Assembly (NCBI GenBank): GCA_050874585.1
Contig: JBNMKZ010000034.1
Span: forward strand, 1-25,341
DNA: 25,341 nt
Origin: UBA1067 sp050874585
GTDB taxonomy: Bacteria > Verrucomicrobiota > Kiritimatiellia > RFP12 > UBA1067
Direction: 5' to 3'
Part shown: piece by piece, positions 14,101 to 22,051 of the stretch
Layout of the letters: every line of letters starts with the position of its first letter
Numbering within the stretch: position 1 is the first letter of the stretch
Translations under genes and position numbers: made by a program
Notes under the pieces: generated by a model
What the model was told of the DNA's origin: nothing
Database searches by the model: none
What the model saw: only the letters and a program-made list of their open reading frames with translations

Positions 14101-15921
14101 ATGGTTAAGTCGTTTTTTGTGAAGCTTTTGACGCGGCTTTGGGAAGGCTTCCGTCGGTTCGGGAGTGCCTATGTCTGCGCCTTGGTCGTGTCCGTCCTCT
14201 TCGTTCTGATGAATCATGATGTGGTCGATGACTCGGTTGGGATGCGGCTCGTTTGTGGCATTTACTGGGGAGCCTTGGCGGGTGTCTTTACTCAACTTCT
14301 GCTCGAATGGCGCAAGGTTTCGATTCGTCAGTTGCCAGTTGCCCTTGTTACGCTTTTCGTCGGCTTCCTTGGGTGCTGGTTCTGGTTCGCCATCGGGGAG
14401 GATTCGCCGCGTTATTGCCTGTGGACGACGCTCTACATCGGTTCCATCATTTCGATGCTCGCCTCGTGCATTGCGGTGCTGTACTGCATTTCGTCTCAAC
14501 CTTCGCTTTTCCTGCGTGTGGTGTTTACGGCAATCGGTTCGGTCGGAAGTGCTACCCTCCTGACCCTGAGCTTTTTCCTGTGTATTTTCGCGTTTGACCA
14601 GCTTGTGACATCGGTTGACTCGTCTCTTACGGGTGATGTCGCGGGGCTTGTCTATCCGCTTGCCACGACGATTTCTTTCCTTGCGTTTCTTCCAAAGGGG
14701 GGAGATGACGAAGAGGGCTCGCATGAGTCGCAGCGCGCGGCGCGGGCACTCTTTTGGTTGTTTTTGCCGGCATCCCTTATTCTGCTGGCAATCCTTTATA
14801 TTTACTTGGTGCGCATCGTTCGGGCATGGTCGATGCCAAGCGGCCAGTTGAACTGGTTCGGGTCGGTGGCGCTACTCGTCTACATTTTCTTCTGGTTGAC
14901 GCTCCGCGATTCGACCCAGCGGTTCTTCCGGTTCGTCGTCCGATGGGGCTGGGCCTTGATACTTCCCGTCGTCATTGCCCAAATTGTGGGCGTCATCATC
15001 CGCTATCGGGCCTATGGCATGACGACCCCGCGCGTTCTCGGAATGGTCGCCTTGTTGATTGGACTTGTGGCACTTGTTTTCGCGGCGCTGAATCAGCATC
15101 CGCGTCGGCTGTTCGTGTTCATCGCCCTCGTGGGGCTGGTGTTTACGGTCTCGCCGCTGAACATCGTTGACATTCCCATCATCAATCAGGAATATCGGCT
15201 CAGGTCGGCCCTGGAGCGCAATGGACTCATCAGGGACGGCAAGCTGGCGCTCAATCCGGACGCCAAGATTCCGCAGGAAGATGCGGAAATTATCGTTGGT
15301 TCGTTGACCTATCTCAGTTCACGCGCTGGTCGTGGGCACGATTCGGGCAGTTGGTTTGACGGAGGAGCACGGATGGAACCGCACATTTGGCATCGTCCGG
15401 CTTTTGCGGAGGAGGTGCTGAATGGCGCGGCAGACGTGTGCCGTACGCGGGGGTATGCGAAAGGGGATCTGTTCTCGGCGTTCGGAATCAGCCCACAAAC
15501 TTGCAAGAATGCGCCAAAGCGCGGGCTTTATGCGCCTTATGAGAATGCCTTTTTCTCAGCCCCCCGGGAATTCCCGGTCGCCGGAGCTTCGAGGCTGTAC
15601 CTGCTTGAAGGGCTGTCCCTGACATGCGTGCGAAAAGGCGACCAGTGGTTTCTGACGGTGCCCACCAGTTCGGTCGCCGGGTTCCCAGAGCCGATTGACG
15701 TCACCGATTCCATCGTGCGCATCTTCAAGACGGTCGACTGGAATGGCGTACTTGACGAGACGGTGACCTTCAAGCTGAAGTCGGAGGAGGCGCAGATTGA
15801 GCTTCGCCCCGGCTGGACGCTGGTTCTGAGCGAACTGTGGGTATCGGGGCCGAAAGGCGAGGAGGCAAAAGAGGTTCATTTTGGGCGCACGTGTGCGATT
15901 CTCATTCGGGAAACCCCGTAG
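14101..15921 (+). CDS. DUF4153 polytopic membrane protein
   Basis: ATG 14101 follows AAGGAG at 7-8 nt; an in-frame TTG at 14038 lacks a ribosome binding site. The 606-aa product has about ten to twelve hydrophobic segments in residues 15-355, then a soluble, charged region of about 250 residues (from INQEYRLRSALERNG). The middle section, with LILLAILYIYLVRIV followed by PSGQLNWFGSVALLVY, is characteristic of DUF4153 (PF13687). The function of the family is unknown. The C-terminal segment (TYLSSRAGRGHDSG, SPQTCKNAPKRGLY) was not recognised and probably faces the cytoplasm or periplasm. It is a monocistronic unit with its own promoter. Confidence 0.75.
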   Translation: MVKSFFVKLLTRLWEGFRRFGSAYVCALVVSVLFVLMNHDVVDDSVGMRLVCGIYWGALAGVFTQLLLEWRKVSIRQLPVALVTLFVGFLGCWFWFAIGEDSPRYCLWTTLYIGSIISMLASCIAVLYCISSQPSLFLRVVFTAIGSVGSATLLTLSFFLCIFAFDQLVTSVDSSLTGDVAGLVYPLATTISFLAFLPKGGDDEEGSHESQRAARALFWLFLPASLILLAILYIYLVRIVRAWSMPSGQLNWFGSVALLVYIFFWLTLRDSTQRFFRFVVRWGWALILPVVIAQIVGVIIRYRAYGMTTPRVLGMVALLIGLVALVFAALNQHPRRLFVFIALVGLVFTVSPLNIVDIPIINQEYRLRSALERNGLIRDGKLALNPDAKIPQEDAEIIVGSLTYLSSRAGRGHDSGSWFDGGARMEPHIWHRPAFAEEVLNGAADVCRTRGYAKGDLFSAFGISPQTCKNAPKRGLYAPYENAFFSAPREFPVAGASRLYLLEGLSLTCVRKGDQWFLTVPTSSVAGFPEPIDVTDSIVRIFKTVDWNGVLDETVTFKLKSEEAQIELRPGWTLVLSELWVSGPKGEEAKEVHFGRTCAILIRETP

Positions 15922-16012
15922 GCCTTGTCACCGTCGGGTGGGTGGCCGCTCGGACGAATGTCGACTGGTTCTGGCGGTGAAAGTGCCGCAGGGCGGGTGC
16001 ATTTGGTATAAT
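15922..16012 (+). promoter_or_regulatory. Spacer with extended -10 promoter of the exbB operon
   Basis: ATTTGGTATAAT (16001-16012) carries the same extended -10 as other units in the window; TATAAT is at 16007-16012. No -35 consensus is visible at 17-18 nt spacing. The predicted start near 16019 leaves only about 10 nt before ATG 16029, without a Shine-Dalgarno sequence. Confidence 0.65.
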
Positions 16013-16028
16013 ATGCGCCGATTTCATC

Positions 16029-16394
16029 ATGAAAGAACTGGTTCAGACATTTTTGAAGGGCGGCCCCGTCATGTGGCCGATTCTGGGGCTTTCCGTCCTC
16101 GGGCTGGCGATTCTCATCTGGAAGGCCCTTGAGTTCCGTCGCGGGCGGCGCTTGCGCCGGGGGCTCGGGGTCGTCTCGACAATCATTACGGCGGAGCCGA
16201 TGTTGGGCATTTTGGGTACGGTGACAGGGATTATGCAGACATTTGGAAGCCTGGGCGCGGCGGATGGGGTGGCGAATCCGCTGGCGGCGACAGCTGGTAT
16301 CGGCGAGGCCCTGATTACGACGGCAGCCGGGCTCATCGCCTCACTGATTCTCCTTTTCCCCTACAATGTGCTGGACGGCATGAGCGAGGACTGA
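16029..16394 (+). CDS. exbB: Minimal ExbB/TolQ-type proton channel subunit
   Basis: The protein (121 aa) belongs to the MotA/TolQ/ExbB family, which is usually about 200-240 aa. TM1 (MWPILGLSVLGLAILIW) is at about 15-31. The conserved channel segment PMLGILGTVTGIMQTFGSL (TM2) is near 57-75, and GIGEALITTAAGLIASLILL (TM3) near 90-109. The large cytoplasmic loop that normally separates TM1 and TM2 is reduced to about 20 residues (FRRGRRLRRGLGVVST). The frame is intact, so this is a compact variant rather than a frameshifted gene. It energises TonB with ExbD, using the proton motive force at the inner membrane. The next gene starts directly after its stop. Confidence 0.85.
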   Translation: MKELVQTFLKGGPVMWPILGLSVLGLAILIWKALEFRRGRRLRRGLGVVSTIITAEPMLGILGTVTGIMQTFGSLGAADGVANPLAATAGIGEALITTAAGLIASLILLFPYNVLDGMSED

Positions 16395-16790
16395 ATGGGG
16401 CGTCGTCGTCGAGGTGCGCGGTTGGAGATGACGAGCCTGATGGACGTCATGTTCCTGGTGCTTGTCTTCTTCATCTACTGCATTTTCGACATGGCCGTCC
16501 ATCGGGGGCTGAAAGTCGACCTGCCCACGGCGGCCGGCGTTCCTGAGAAGGGCGAGCGAATCGTCATTACCATTGCGGCGGATGACACCCTGCAGGTCAA
16601 CGGGGTGCCCGCGACACGCGATTCGGTCGTCCGAAAGGTGCGCGAACTCGCTGCCGCGAACGTCTCCTGCCCCGTCCTGATTTCGGGGGATCGCAAGTCG
16701 TCCCTTGGAACGGGCATTGAACTCTTGGCGGAACTCAAGTCGGCGGGCGTAGAGCGGGTGAGCTTTCAGGTGAATGGGCGTCAACCGTGA
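16395..16790 (+). CDS. exbD: ExbD/TolR-type biopolymer transport protein
   Basis: The 131-aa protein starts immediately after the exbB stop (TGAATG). It has a short basic N-terminus (MGRRRRGARLEM), one membrane helix with the family proton-relay Asp17 in MTSLMDVMFLVLVFF, and a periplasmic domain of about 85 residues (IVITIAADDTLQVNG, VLISGDRKSSLGTGIELL). Length and order are normal for ExbD. It forms the pmf-driven motor with ExbB to power TonB. The end overlaps tonB by 4 nt (GTGA at 16787-16790), indicating coupling. Confidence 0.9.
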   Translation: MGRRRRGARLEMTSLMDVMFLVLVFFIYCIFDMAVHRGLKVDLPTAAGVPEKGERIVITIAADDTLQVNGVPATRDSVVRKVRELAAANVSCPVLISGDRKSSLGTGIELLAELKSAGVERVSFQVNGRQP

Positions 16791-17467
16791 AGCAATTCCT
16801 GGTAGCACTGCTCCTTTCTGCGCTTTTTCATGCGCTGCTGTTCTCAGGGGTCGGTCTCCTTCTTGTGTTTGCCGCGTCCGAACGGGAACTCCCGCAACTG
16901 GACTTCTCCAGCGTGGAGCTCTCGCTTGCGCAGGAGGAAGATTCCTCCGCGCCCGTTTCAACGGCACTACCGGATGCCGCGCCGACTGAACCGTCGACAG
17001 CCCCCGAGACGCGCCCACCCGAATTGGAGATGCAAGTTCCTGACCAGCCGGCACCCGAGGCCGTTGGACTGGATGTGCCGCGCCCGGACGAGGAGCGCGA
17101 GCCCCTGCCCGAAATGAAGGTTCGGGAAGAAGTGGTGCACAAGCCGGTGGATGTTGCGCCGCCGCCTGCCCCCGCGCCCCAGCAGGCACGAATTGACGCA
17201 CCGCCGCGCTTACGCGTTCCCATTCGCCCCAAGTATCCGAATGGGGCACAAAAGCGCGGCGAGCACGGGCGCGTGATGTTGGATGTGACGATCAGCGAAC
17301 GGGGGCGTGTTACGGCGGCAGAAGTTGTCGTCTCGTCCGGGTTCGTCGAATTGGACGAGGCGGCCTTGAAGGCGGTTCGCGAGGCGGAGTTCCGTCCGGC
17401 GAAGGCGAATGGCCGCGCCGTTCAGGATCGGCGGCGCATTCCGATTGATTTCAGGCTGAAGGATTGA
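16787..17467 (+). CDS. tonB: TonB family energy transducer
   Basis: The 226-aa protein starts at GTG 16787, overlapping the exbD stop. It has an N-terminal membrane anchor (LLLSALFHALLFSGVGLLLV, about 7-26), a Pro/Glu-rich periplasmic spacer (about 55-150, ending PPPAPAPQQ), and a C-terminal TonB domain (about 150-226: RVPIRPKYPNGAQ, GRVMLDVTISERGRV, ELDEAALKAVREAEF, IPIDFRL). The anchor contains the Ser-His arrangement (SALFH) typical of TonB. It transmits energy from ExbB/ExbD to outer-membrane receptors; no TonB-dependent receptor lies in this window. Confidence 0.92.
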   Translation: MKQFLVALLLSALFHALLFSGVGLLLVFAASERELPQLDFSSVELSLAQEEDSSAPVSTALPDAAPTEPSTAPETRPPELEMQVPDQPAPEAVGLDVPRPDEEREPLPEMKVREEVVHKPVDVAPPPAPAPQQARIDAPPRLRVPIRPKYPNGAQKRGEHGRVMLDVTISERGRVTAAEVVVSSGFVELDEAALKAVREAEFRPAKANGRAVQDRRRIPIDFRLKD

Positions 17468-17487
17468 TGAGTGAAGGAGAATGTTGG

Positions 17488-18075
17488 ATGATGCGGATTT
17501 ATGTTGACATAGACGATGTGCTCTGCGAGACGGCGAAGGCACTTTCGAAATTGGCCGAGCGGGAGTTCGGCCGGCACGTGCCTTACGAGCAGATGGAACA
17601 GTTCAACCTGCAGGAGACATTTTGCCTGACGGATGAGGAAATGGCGCGGTTTGTTGAACTCTCGCACGACCCCGCGTGCCTGATGGGGTATGCCACGACT
17701 CCAGGCGCGGTGGAAGGCGTGAAGGCCCTCCGTGCGGCCGGGCATACGGTGGACATTGTGACGGGGCGCCCCGCCTTTTCCCATGGGGCGACCGAGGCGT
17801 GGCTTGCGTCCGTCGGGCTGGGGGACTTTGCCGTCACCTACGTGGACAAGTACGGACGAACCTACAAGCACACGCCAGGCGAGCCGCGCACGGTGTCGCT
17901 GGCGGAACTGAAGGCGCGGCAATATGACGTGGCCATCGACGATTCGCCGCTCGTGTTACGCGCGCTGGCGGACTGGACGCAGACGCACATCTTCGTCTTC
18001 GACCGCCCGTGGAACCGATCGTTTGTTCTTGCGCCCAACATGACACGCGTCGCAGGCTGGCCAATTATGGTATAA
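17488..18075 (+). CDS. HAD-like hydrolase, 5'-nucleotidase (NT5C-type) family
   Basis: ATG 17488 is preferred (GAAGGAGA 7 nt upstream); ATG 17491 is also possible. The protein has 195 aa. HAD motif I is YVDIDDVLCET (Asp7 nucleophile, Asp9), motif II IVTGRP, and motif IV VAIDDSPLVL. The cap region and length fit the deoxyribonucleotidase-like NT5C group (PF06941), which dephosphorylates nucleotides; the substrate cannot be assigned. It follows tonB by 20 nt and probably shares its transcript. Its stop codon TAA (18073-18075) lies inside the TATAAT box of the next promoter. Confidence 0.75.
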   Translation: MMRIYVDIDDVLCETAKALSKLAEREFGRHVPYEQMEQFNLQETFCLTDEEMARFVELSHDPACLMGYATTPGAVEGVKALRAAGHTVDIVTGRPAFSHGATEAWLASVGLGDFAVTYVDKYGRTYKHTPGEPRTVSLAELKARQYDVAIDDSPLVLRALADWTQTHIFVFDRPWNRSFVLAPNMTRVAGWPIMV

Positions 18076-18076
18076 T
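18066..18076 (+). promoter_or_regulatory. Extended -10 promoter overlapping a stop codon
   Basis: TATGGTATAAT ends at 18076 with a perfect -10 at 18071-18076; the stop TAA of the preceding gene is bases 18073-18075. Only 6 nt separate the box from ATG 18083, the usual distance to +1, so transcription should begin at or next to the start codon. No -35 consensus is visible. Confidence 0.7.
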
Positions 18077-18082
18077 TGCCGC

Positions 18083-19000
18083 ATGATGAACATTGATGAG
18101 TTGAACCGGCGGTATGGTGCGCCCGGGCGCATTGTCTTCCACGAGGGTTTTGCGGGGTATCCGGAGGTCGTCCTTTCCAACAAGTACGGCGTGGCGGAAA
18201 TTGCCCTTCTCGGGGGCAACGTCCTCTCCTATCGTCCGACGGGGCACTCGCCCGTGCTATTCCGCCCGGCGAAGCGCGACTACAACCGGGGCGAGGCCAT
18301 TCATGGGGGAATCCCCGTTTGCTGGCCACAGTTCGGGAATCGTGCGATGCCCGGGATGCCCACGCACGGCTTTGCGCGGGTTTGCGTGTTTTCCGTTCGT
18401 GGCAGCGTGTATTCGGAGGATATGACCGAGATTACGCTTGGCCTGAAGGCGGACGATGAGACGCGTCAGCTTTGGCCGCACGACTTTGACCTTGAGCTGA
18501 AGGTTTCCGTCTCGATGAAGCTGAACCTGAAGCTCACGACGAAGAACACGGGGACGGAACCCCTGTCGTTTTCGGCGGGTTTCCATCCCTACCTGCTGGT
18601 GCGCGAGCGCAGTGCGACGGCGGTGCGCGGACTGGACGGCTGTTCGTTCGTGGATGCGCGTGTGGGCGATTCCGCCGTCCAGGTGGGGGATTTCCAGATG
18701 GACATCGCTCCCGACCACGTTTTCAGTCTGCCCGAAACCCCGAAGCACGAGTTCGCGCTGATGGATCCCGGGCTGCGCCGCGCCATTGCCGTCGTCGCAA
18801 GCGGCTGCAACAATGCCGTCGTCTGGAATCCTGGCCCCGAGAACCGACCGGCGGACTGCGGAGCGGACGATTGGCAGCATTTCGTCTGCGTCGAGCCTGT
18901 GACGGACTGGCCGAGCGCGGCAAAAACGCTCGCACCAGGTGAAAGCCATGCATTGACGGTGGCCATTCAGGCGGCGGCCGACACATCTTCCGAATCATGA
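18083..19000 (+). CDS. D-hexose-6-phosphate mutarotase (aldose 1-epimerase family)
   Basis: The 305-aa protein matches the YeaD-like group of aldose 1-epimerases, which interconvert alpha and beta glucose-6-phosphate or similar hexose phosphates in the cytoplasm. Visible signatures are GGIPVCWPQFG, the catalytic-type histidines His95 (PTHGFAR) and His168 (AGFHPYL), and Glu271 (CVEPVTDW). There is no signal peptide. ATG 18083 (followed by a second ATG) lies at the predicted transcription start and lacks a Shine-Dalgarno sequence, so translation is probably leaderless. The N-terminus matches the family's expected start. The stop overlaps the NAD synthetase start as ATGA. Confidence 0.88.
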   Translation: MMNIDELNRRYGAPGRIVFHEGFAGYPEVVLSNKYGVAEIALLGGNVLSYRPTGHSPVLFRPAKRDYNRGEAIHGGIPVCWPQFGNRAMPGMPTHGFARVCVFSVRGSVYSEDMTEITLGLKADDETRQLWPHDFDLELKVSVSMKLNLKLTTKNTGTEPLSFSAGFHPYLLVRERSATAVRGLDGCSFVDARVGDSAVQVGDFQMDIAPDHVFSLPETPKHEFALMDPGLRRAIAVVASGCNNAVVWNPGPENRPADCGADDWQHFVCVEPVTDWPSAAKTLAPGESHALTVAIQAAADTSSES

Positions 19001-20001
19001 AGACGACACCATCAAAGGACAAGTACGGGTCGCTTGCAACCCACCGCGCCTTCCTCGGCAAGCCGCCGAAGCGCGGCAGTGTGGTGCCGTTTCCCTGTCG
19101 TCCGGGCGAGGTTTATCGCAAGCAGGTCGCAGGACTTGCCGCTCGGCTGAAGGCGATTTCGTGCCGCAACTGTGTCATCGGTCTCTCAGGCGGACTCGAC
19201 AGTGCGCTGGCACTCCTCGTGACTGTCGGGGCGTTTGATCGCCTTCACCTCGACCGGAAGGGCATCCACGTCTACACGATGCCGGGCTTCGGGACGACGG
19301 GTCGCACGAAAGGGAATGCGGATCTCCTGTGCGAAGGACTGGGGCTTGGACTGGAGACGATTTCCATCGTCCGTGCCTGCCGTCAGCACTTTCGGGACAT
19401 TGGGCACGACGGGCGGACGCCGGATGTCACGTTCGAGAATGCCCAGGCGCGGATGCGTACGCTGATTCTGATGGACAAGGCGAACATGACGAACGGCATC
19501 GTCGTCGGCACGGGGGACTTGAGCGAAATCGCCCTCGGCTGGTGCACCTACAACGGCGACCACATGTCCATGTTCGGGGTCAACGCGGATGTGCCGAAGA
19601 CCGTCGTGCGCAAGGTCTGCGCCTGGTGGGCGCAGAAGAACGGCTCCGGGAAGGCGGCGCAGGCGATTCGCGACATCATCGCGACACCCGTTTCGCCCGA
19701 ACTCGTCAAGGGACAGGTCACCGAAGACAAGATTGGCCCATACGAGCTGCACGACTTCTTCCTCTGGAACTTCATCGTGAATGAGATGGGGACGAAGGAA
19801 CTTCGTGCGGCGGCGGCGCGGCACTTTGGCGCGGCGTTCCCCGACGAGGTGATTGCCCGCACGCTGGACATCTTCATGCGTCGGTTCTTCACGCAGGCGT
19901 TCAAGCGGAACTGTGCGCCGGATGGGGTGCGGGTCTTCCCGTTTGAGTTGTCGTTGCACGATTGGTGGATTCCGTCCGACCTCGGTTTCGTTGCCCTTTG
20001 A
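18997..20001 (+). CDS. nadE: NAD(+) synthetase, synthetase domain only
   Basis: The 334-aa protein converts deamido-NAD to NAD with ATP. The P-loop/PP-motif is SGGLDSALAL (Ser64 onward). Conserved stretches TMPGFGTTGRTKGNA, FENAQARMRTLILMD, GTGDLSEIALGW and YNGDHMSMFGVNADVPKT match the C-terminal half of long, glutamine-dependent NadE proteins (about 640-680 aa). The N-terminal nitrilase-like glutaminase domain is absent; upstream of the gene is only the mutarotase. It therefore probably uses free ammonia or a separately encoded glutaminase (inference). It is coupled to the mutarotase by a 4-nt overlap. Confidence 0.88.
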   Translation: MKTTPSKDKYGSLATHRAFLGKPPKRGSVVPFPCRPGEVYRKQVAGLAARLKAISCRNCVIGLSGGLDSALALLVTVGAFDRLHLDRKGIHVYTMPGFGTTGRTKGNADLLCEGLGLGLETISIVRACRQHFRDIGHDGRTPDVTFENAQARMRTLILMDKANMTNGIVVGTGDLSEIALGWCTYNGDHMSMFGVNADVPKTVVRKVCAWWAQKNGSGKAAQAIRDIIATPVSPELVKGQVTEDKIGPYELHDFFLWNFIVNEMGTKELRAAAARHFGAAFPDEVIARTLDIFMRRFFTQAFKRNCAPDGVRVFPFELSLHDWWIPSDLGFVAL

Positions 20002-20017
20002 GGAATCGTCTTGCCGA

Positions 20018-20028
20018 TTTGATATAAT
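20018..20028 (+). promoter_or_regulatory. Extended -10 promoter of the exporter/glycosyltransferase operon
   Basis: TTTGATATAAT carries a perfect TATAAT at 20023-20028. The start is expected near 20035, followed by a leader of about 20 nt with an AGAAGGAAGAG ribosome binding site (20037-20047) before ATG 20055. It is the same promoter type as at 16001 and 18066, but this transcript has a normal leader. Confidence 0.65.
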
Positions 20029-20054
20029 ACCGTTTCAGAAGGAAGAGCAAATAC

Positions 20055-22046
20055 ATGAGCATTTCGTACAAGAAGGAATTCTTTGACCGCGAGTACACGG
20101 CCCGCGAGGCCTATGGCCGAGTGTGGAAGTATGCGCGGCGCTACCGCTTCCGGATTGTCGTCGGCATCCTGTGCGGCATCCTGACGGCTGGGACGCTTCT
20201 GCCGCTTTACCAGGCGATTCAGCCCGCCCTTGAGAAGGTGAGCGCCAACGAGCGCGAGCAGTTCGAGCGCCAGGCGGCTGGGGAGATGGCGGACGCGTCT
20301 GCACCGAAGGTCGCCGCGCCCGAAGAGACCAAACTGGTGGTGCAGGAGGCGAAGCACGGCCTTGCCAAGCAGCTCGACCGGGCCTCAAAACTGCCGAGTT
20401 GGTACCCGAAGGCCGAGAAGATTGCCCGCAAGCTCGGCATTGAACTTCAGGACAAGGACGGTGGCATGGGCGGGGCGTTGCTCCTGATGGCAATTGTTAT
20501 CATTCCACTCGTTGCCTTCCTGCGACTGGGACTGATTTTCCTTAACCAGTACTGCCTTGCCTGGGCGGCCTCGCATGTCCTCGCCGACCTGCGGGTGGAT
20601 ATCCTCAAGAACATTCAGCGGCAGTCCATGCAGTTCCATGGGCGCATCGATGTCGGGCAGTTGATGTCCCGCGCAACGGGCGACCCGCAGGTCGTCCAGA
20701 GCCTGATTCAGGGGATGCTTGCCGAATTGGCCCGCGCACCCTTCGAGATTGTCGTTTCAATCGGCTTCATCATCTGGTTTGCGATTGAGAACCACATGCT
20801 GCCCACGCTCGGCGTGATTGTCATCGGTATGCCGGCGTTCATGCTTCCGGTCATCGGCCTCGGTAAGATCATTCGGCGCTGGAGCCGTCGGACGCTGGAG
20901 CGCACGTCTGTCGTTGGCGGGCGACTCCACGAGATTCTGACGTGCGTTCGCGTGGTCAAGGCCTACAACACCGAACGCTATGAGAACGAGAAGTACGAGA
21001 GCGTGAACCATACGCTCTTCTCGACGACCATGCGGGCGACGCGCTGGGGACTGCTCGTCGGCCCGACGGTCGAGACGATTGGCATTGTGCTCATCTGCGC
21101 CTTCCTCGTCTGGTGCTTTGCCACTCATGTGACACTGGCCAACATTCTGCCGATGCTTGCGCCGCTTCTCCTCATCTACAAGCCCATCAAGCAGATGGCC
21201 AACCTCCAGGTCTCGATTGAGACGGCCCAGGCCTCTCTCCAGCGTATCTGGTCCATTCTCGATGTCAACGACACGCTGCCCGAGAAGGCGGATGCCGCGC
21301 CGAAGACGACCTTCGACAAGGCCGTCAGGTTTGAGGATGTCTCGTTCCGTTATGAGACGGCCGATCACGATGCCATCAAGCATGCGACATTCGAGATTGG
21401 GCGCGGCAAGACGGTGGCTGTCGTCGGTGGCACGGGTTCCGGCAAGACGACGCTCTCGGGGCTTCTTGCCCGCTTCTTCGACCCGAGCGCGGGACGCGTG
21501 ACGATGGACGGCATCGACCTGCGCGAGATGCGTATCGCCGACTTGCGCCAGTTGGTTGGCTCCGTCCAGCAGGAGACGATTCTCTTCAACGATACGATTG
21601 AGGAGAACATTCGCTACGGGTCGCCGAACGCCACGCACGAGCAGGTCGTTGCCGCGGCAAAGATGGCGAACGCCCACGACTTCATCATGGCGCAGCCGGA
21701 GGGCTATTCTCGTATGGCGGGCGAGAAGGGCTTCGTCCTCTCGGGTGGCGAGCGTCAGCGCGTCGCCATTGCTCGTGCGATTCTGCGCAATCCGCCGATT
21801 CTGATTCTTGACGAGGCGACGAGTGCGCTTGACACGGTTACCGAGCGGCTCGTCCAGGATGCGCTCAACAACCTCATGAAGAACCGCACCGTCTTTGCCA
21901 TTGCACACCGCCTTTCGACCGTGCGCGATGCGGATCTCATTCTCGTCATGGACCACGGCGAGATCATCGAGCGCGGCACGCACGACGAACTTTATGCCAA
22001 GAACGGCGCCTACCGTCGCCTGTGCGATATGCAGCACCAGAACTGA
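20055..22046 (+). CDS. ABC transporter, permease-ATPase fusion (MsbA-type)
   Basis: The half-transporter has 663 aa. The transmembrane domain (about 30-400) is followed by a nucleotide-binding domain with Walker A GGTGSGKTT (from about 458), signature LSGGE (562-566), Walker B ILILDEATSALD (Asp586, Glu587) and H-loop His618. It functions as a homodimer; the fold and the downstream glycosyltransferases suggest export of lipid A/LPS core or another glycolipid (inference). Odd feature: about 85 charged, mostly helical residues (about 53-137) lie between TM1 (IVVGILCGILTAGTLLPLY) and TM2 (GALLLMAIVIIPLVAFL), where MsbA has a short periplasmic turn. Only 5 nt separate it from the next gene. Confidence 0.88.
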   Translation: MSISYKKEFFDREYTAREAYGRVWKYARRYRFRIVVGILCGILTAGTLLPLYQAIQPALEKVSANEREQFERQAAGEMADASAPKVAAPEETKLVVQEAKHGLAKQLDRASKLPSWYPKAEKIARKLGIELQDKDGGMGGALLLMAIVIIPLVAFLRLGLIFLNQYCLAWAASHVLADLRVDILKNIQRQSMQFHGRIDVGQLMSRATGDPQVVQSLIQGMLAELARAPFEIVVSIGFIIWFAIENHMLPTLGVIVIGMPAFMLPVIGLGKIIRRWSRRTLERTSVVGGRLHEILTCVRVVKAYNTERYENEKYESVNHTLFSTTMRATRWGLLVGPTVETIGIVLICAFLVWCFATHVTLANILPMLAPLLLIYKPIKQMANLQVSIETAQASLQRIWSILDVNDTLPEKADAAPKTTFDKAVRFEDVSFRYETADHDAIKHATFEIGRGKTVAVVGGTGSGKTTLSGLLARFFDPSAGRVTMDGIDLREMRIADLRQLVGSVQQETILFNDTIEENIRYGSPNATHEQVVAAAKMANAHDFIMAQPEGYSRMAGEKGFVLSGGERQRVAIARAILRNPPILILDEATSALDTVTERLVQDALNNLMKNRTVFAIAHRLSTVRDADLILVMDHGEIIERGTHDELYAKNGAYRRLCDMQHQN

Positions 22047-22051
22047 GCCGA

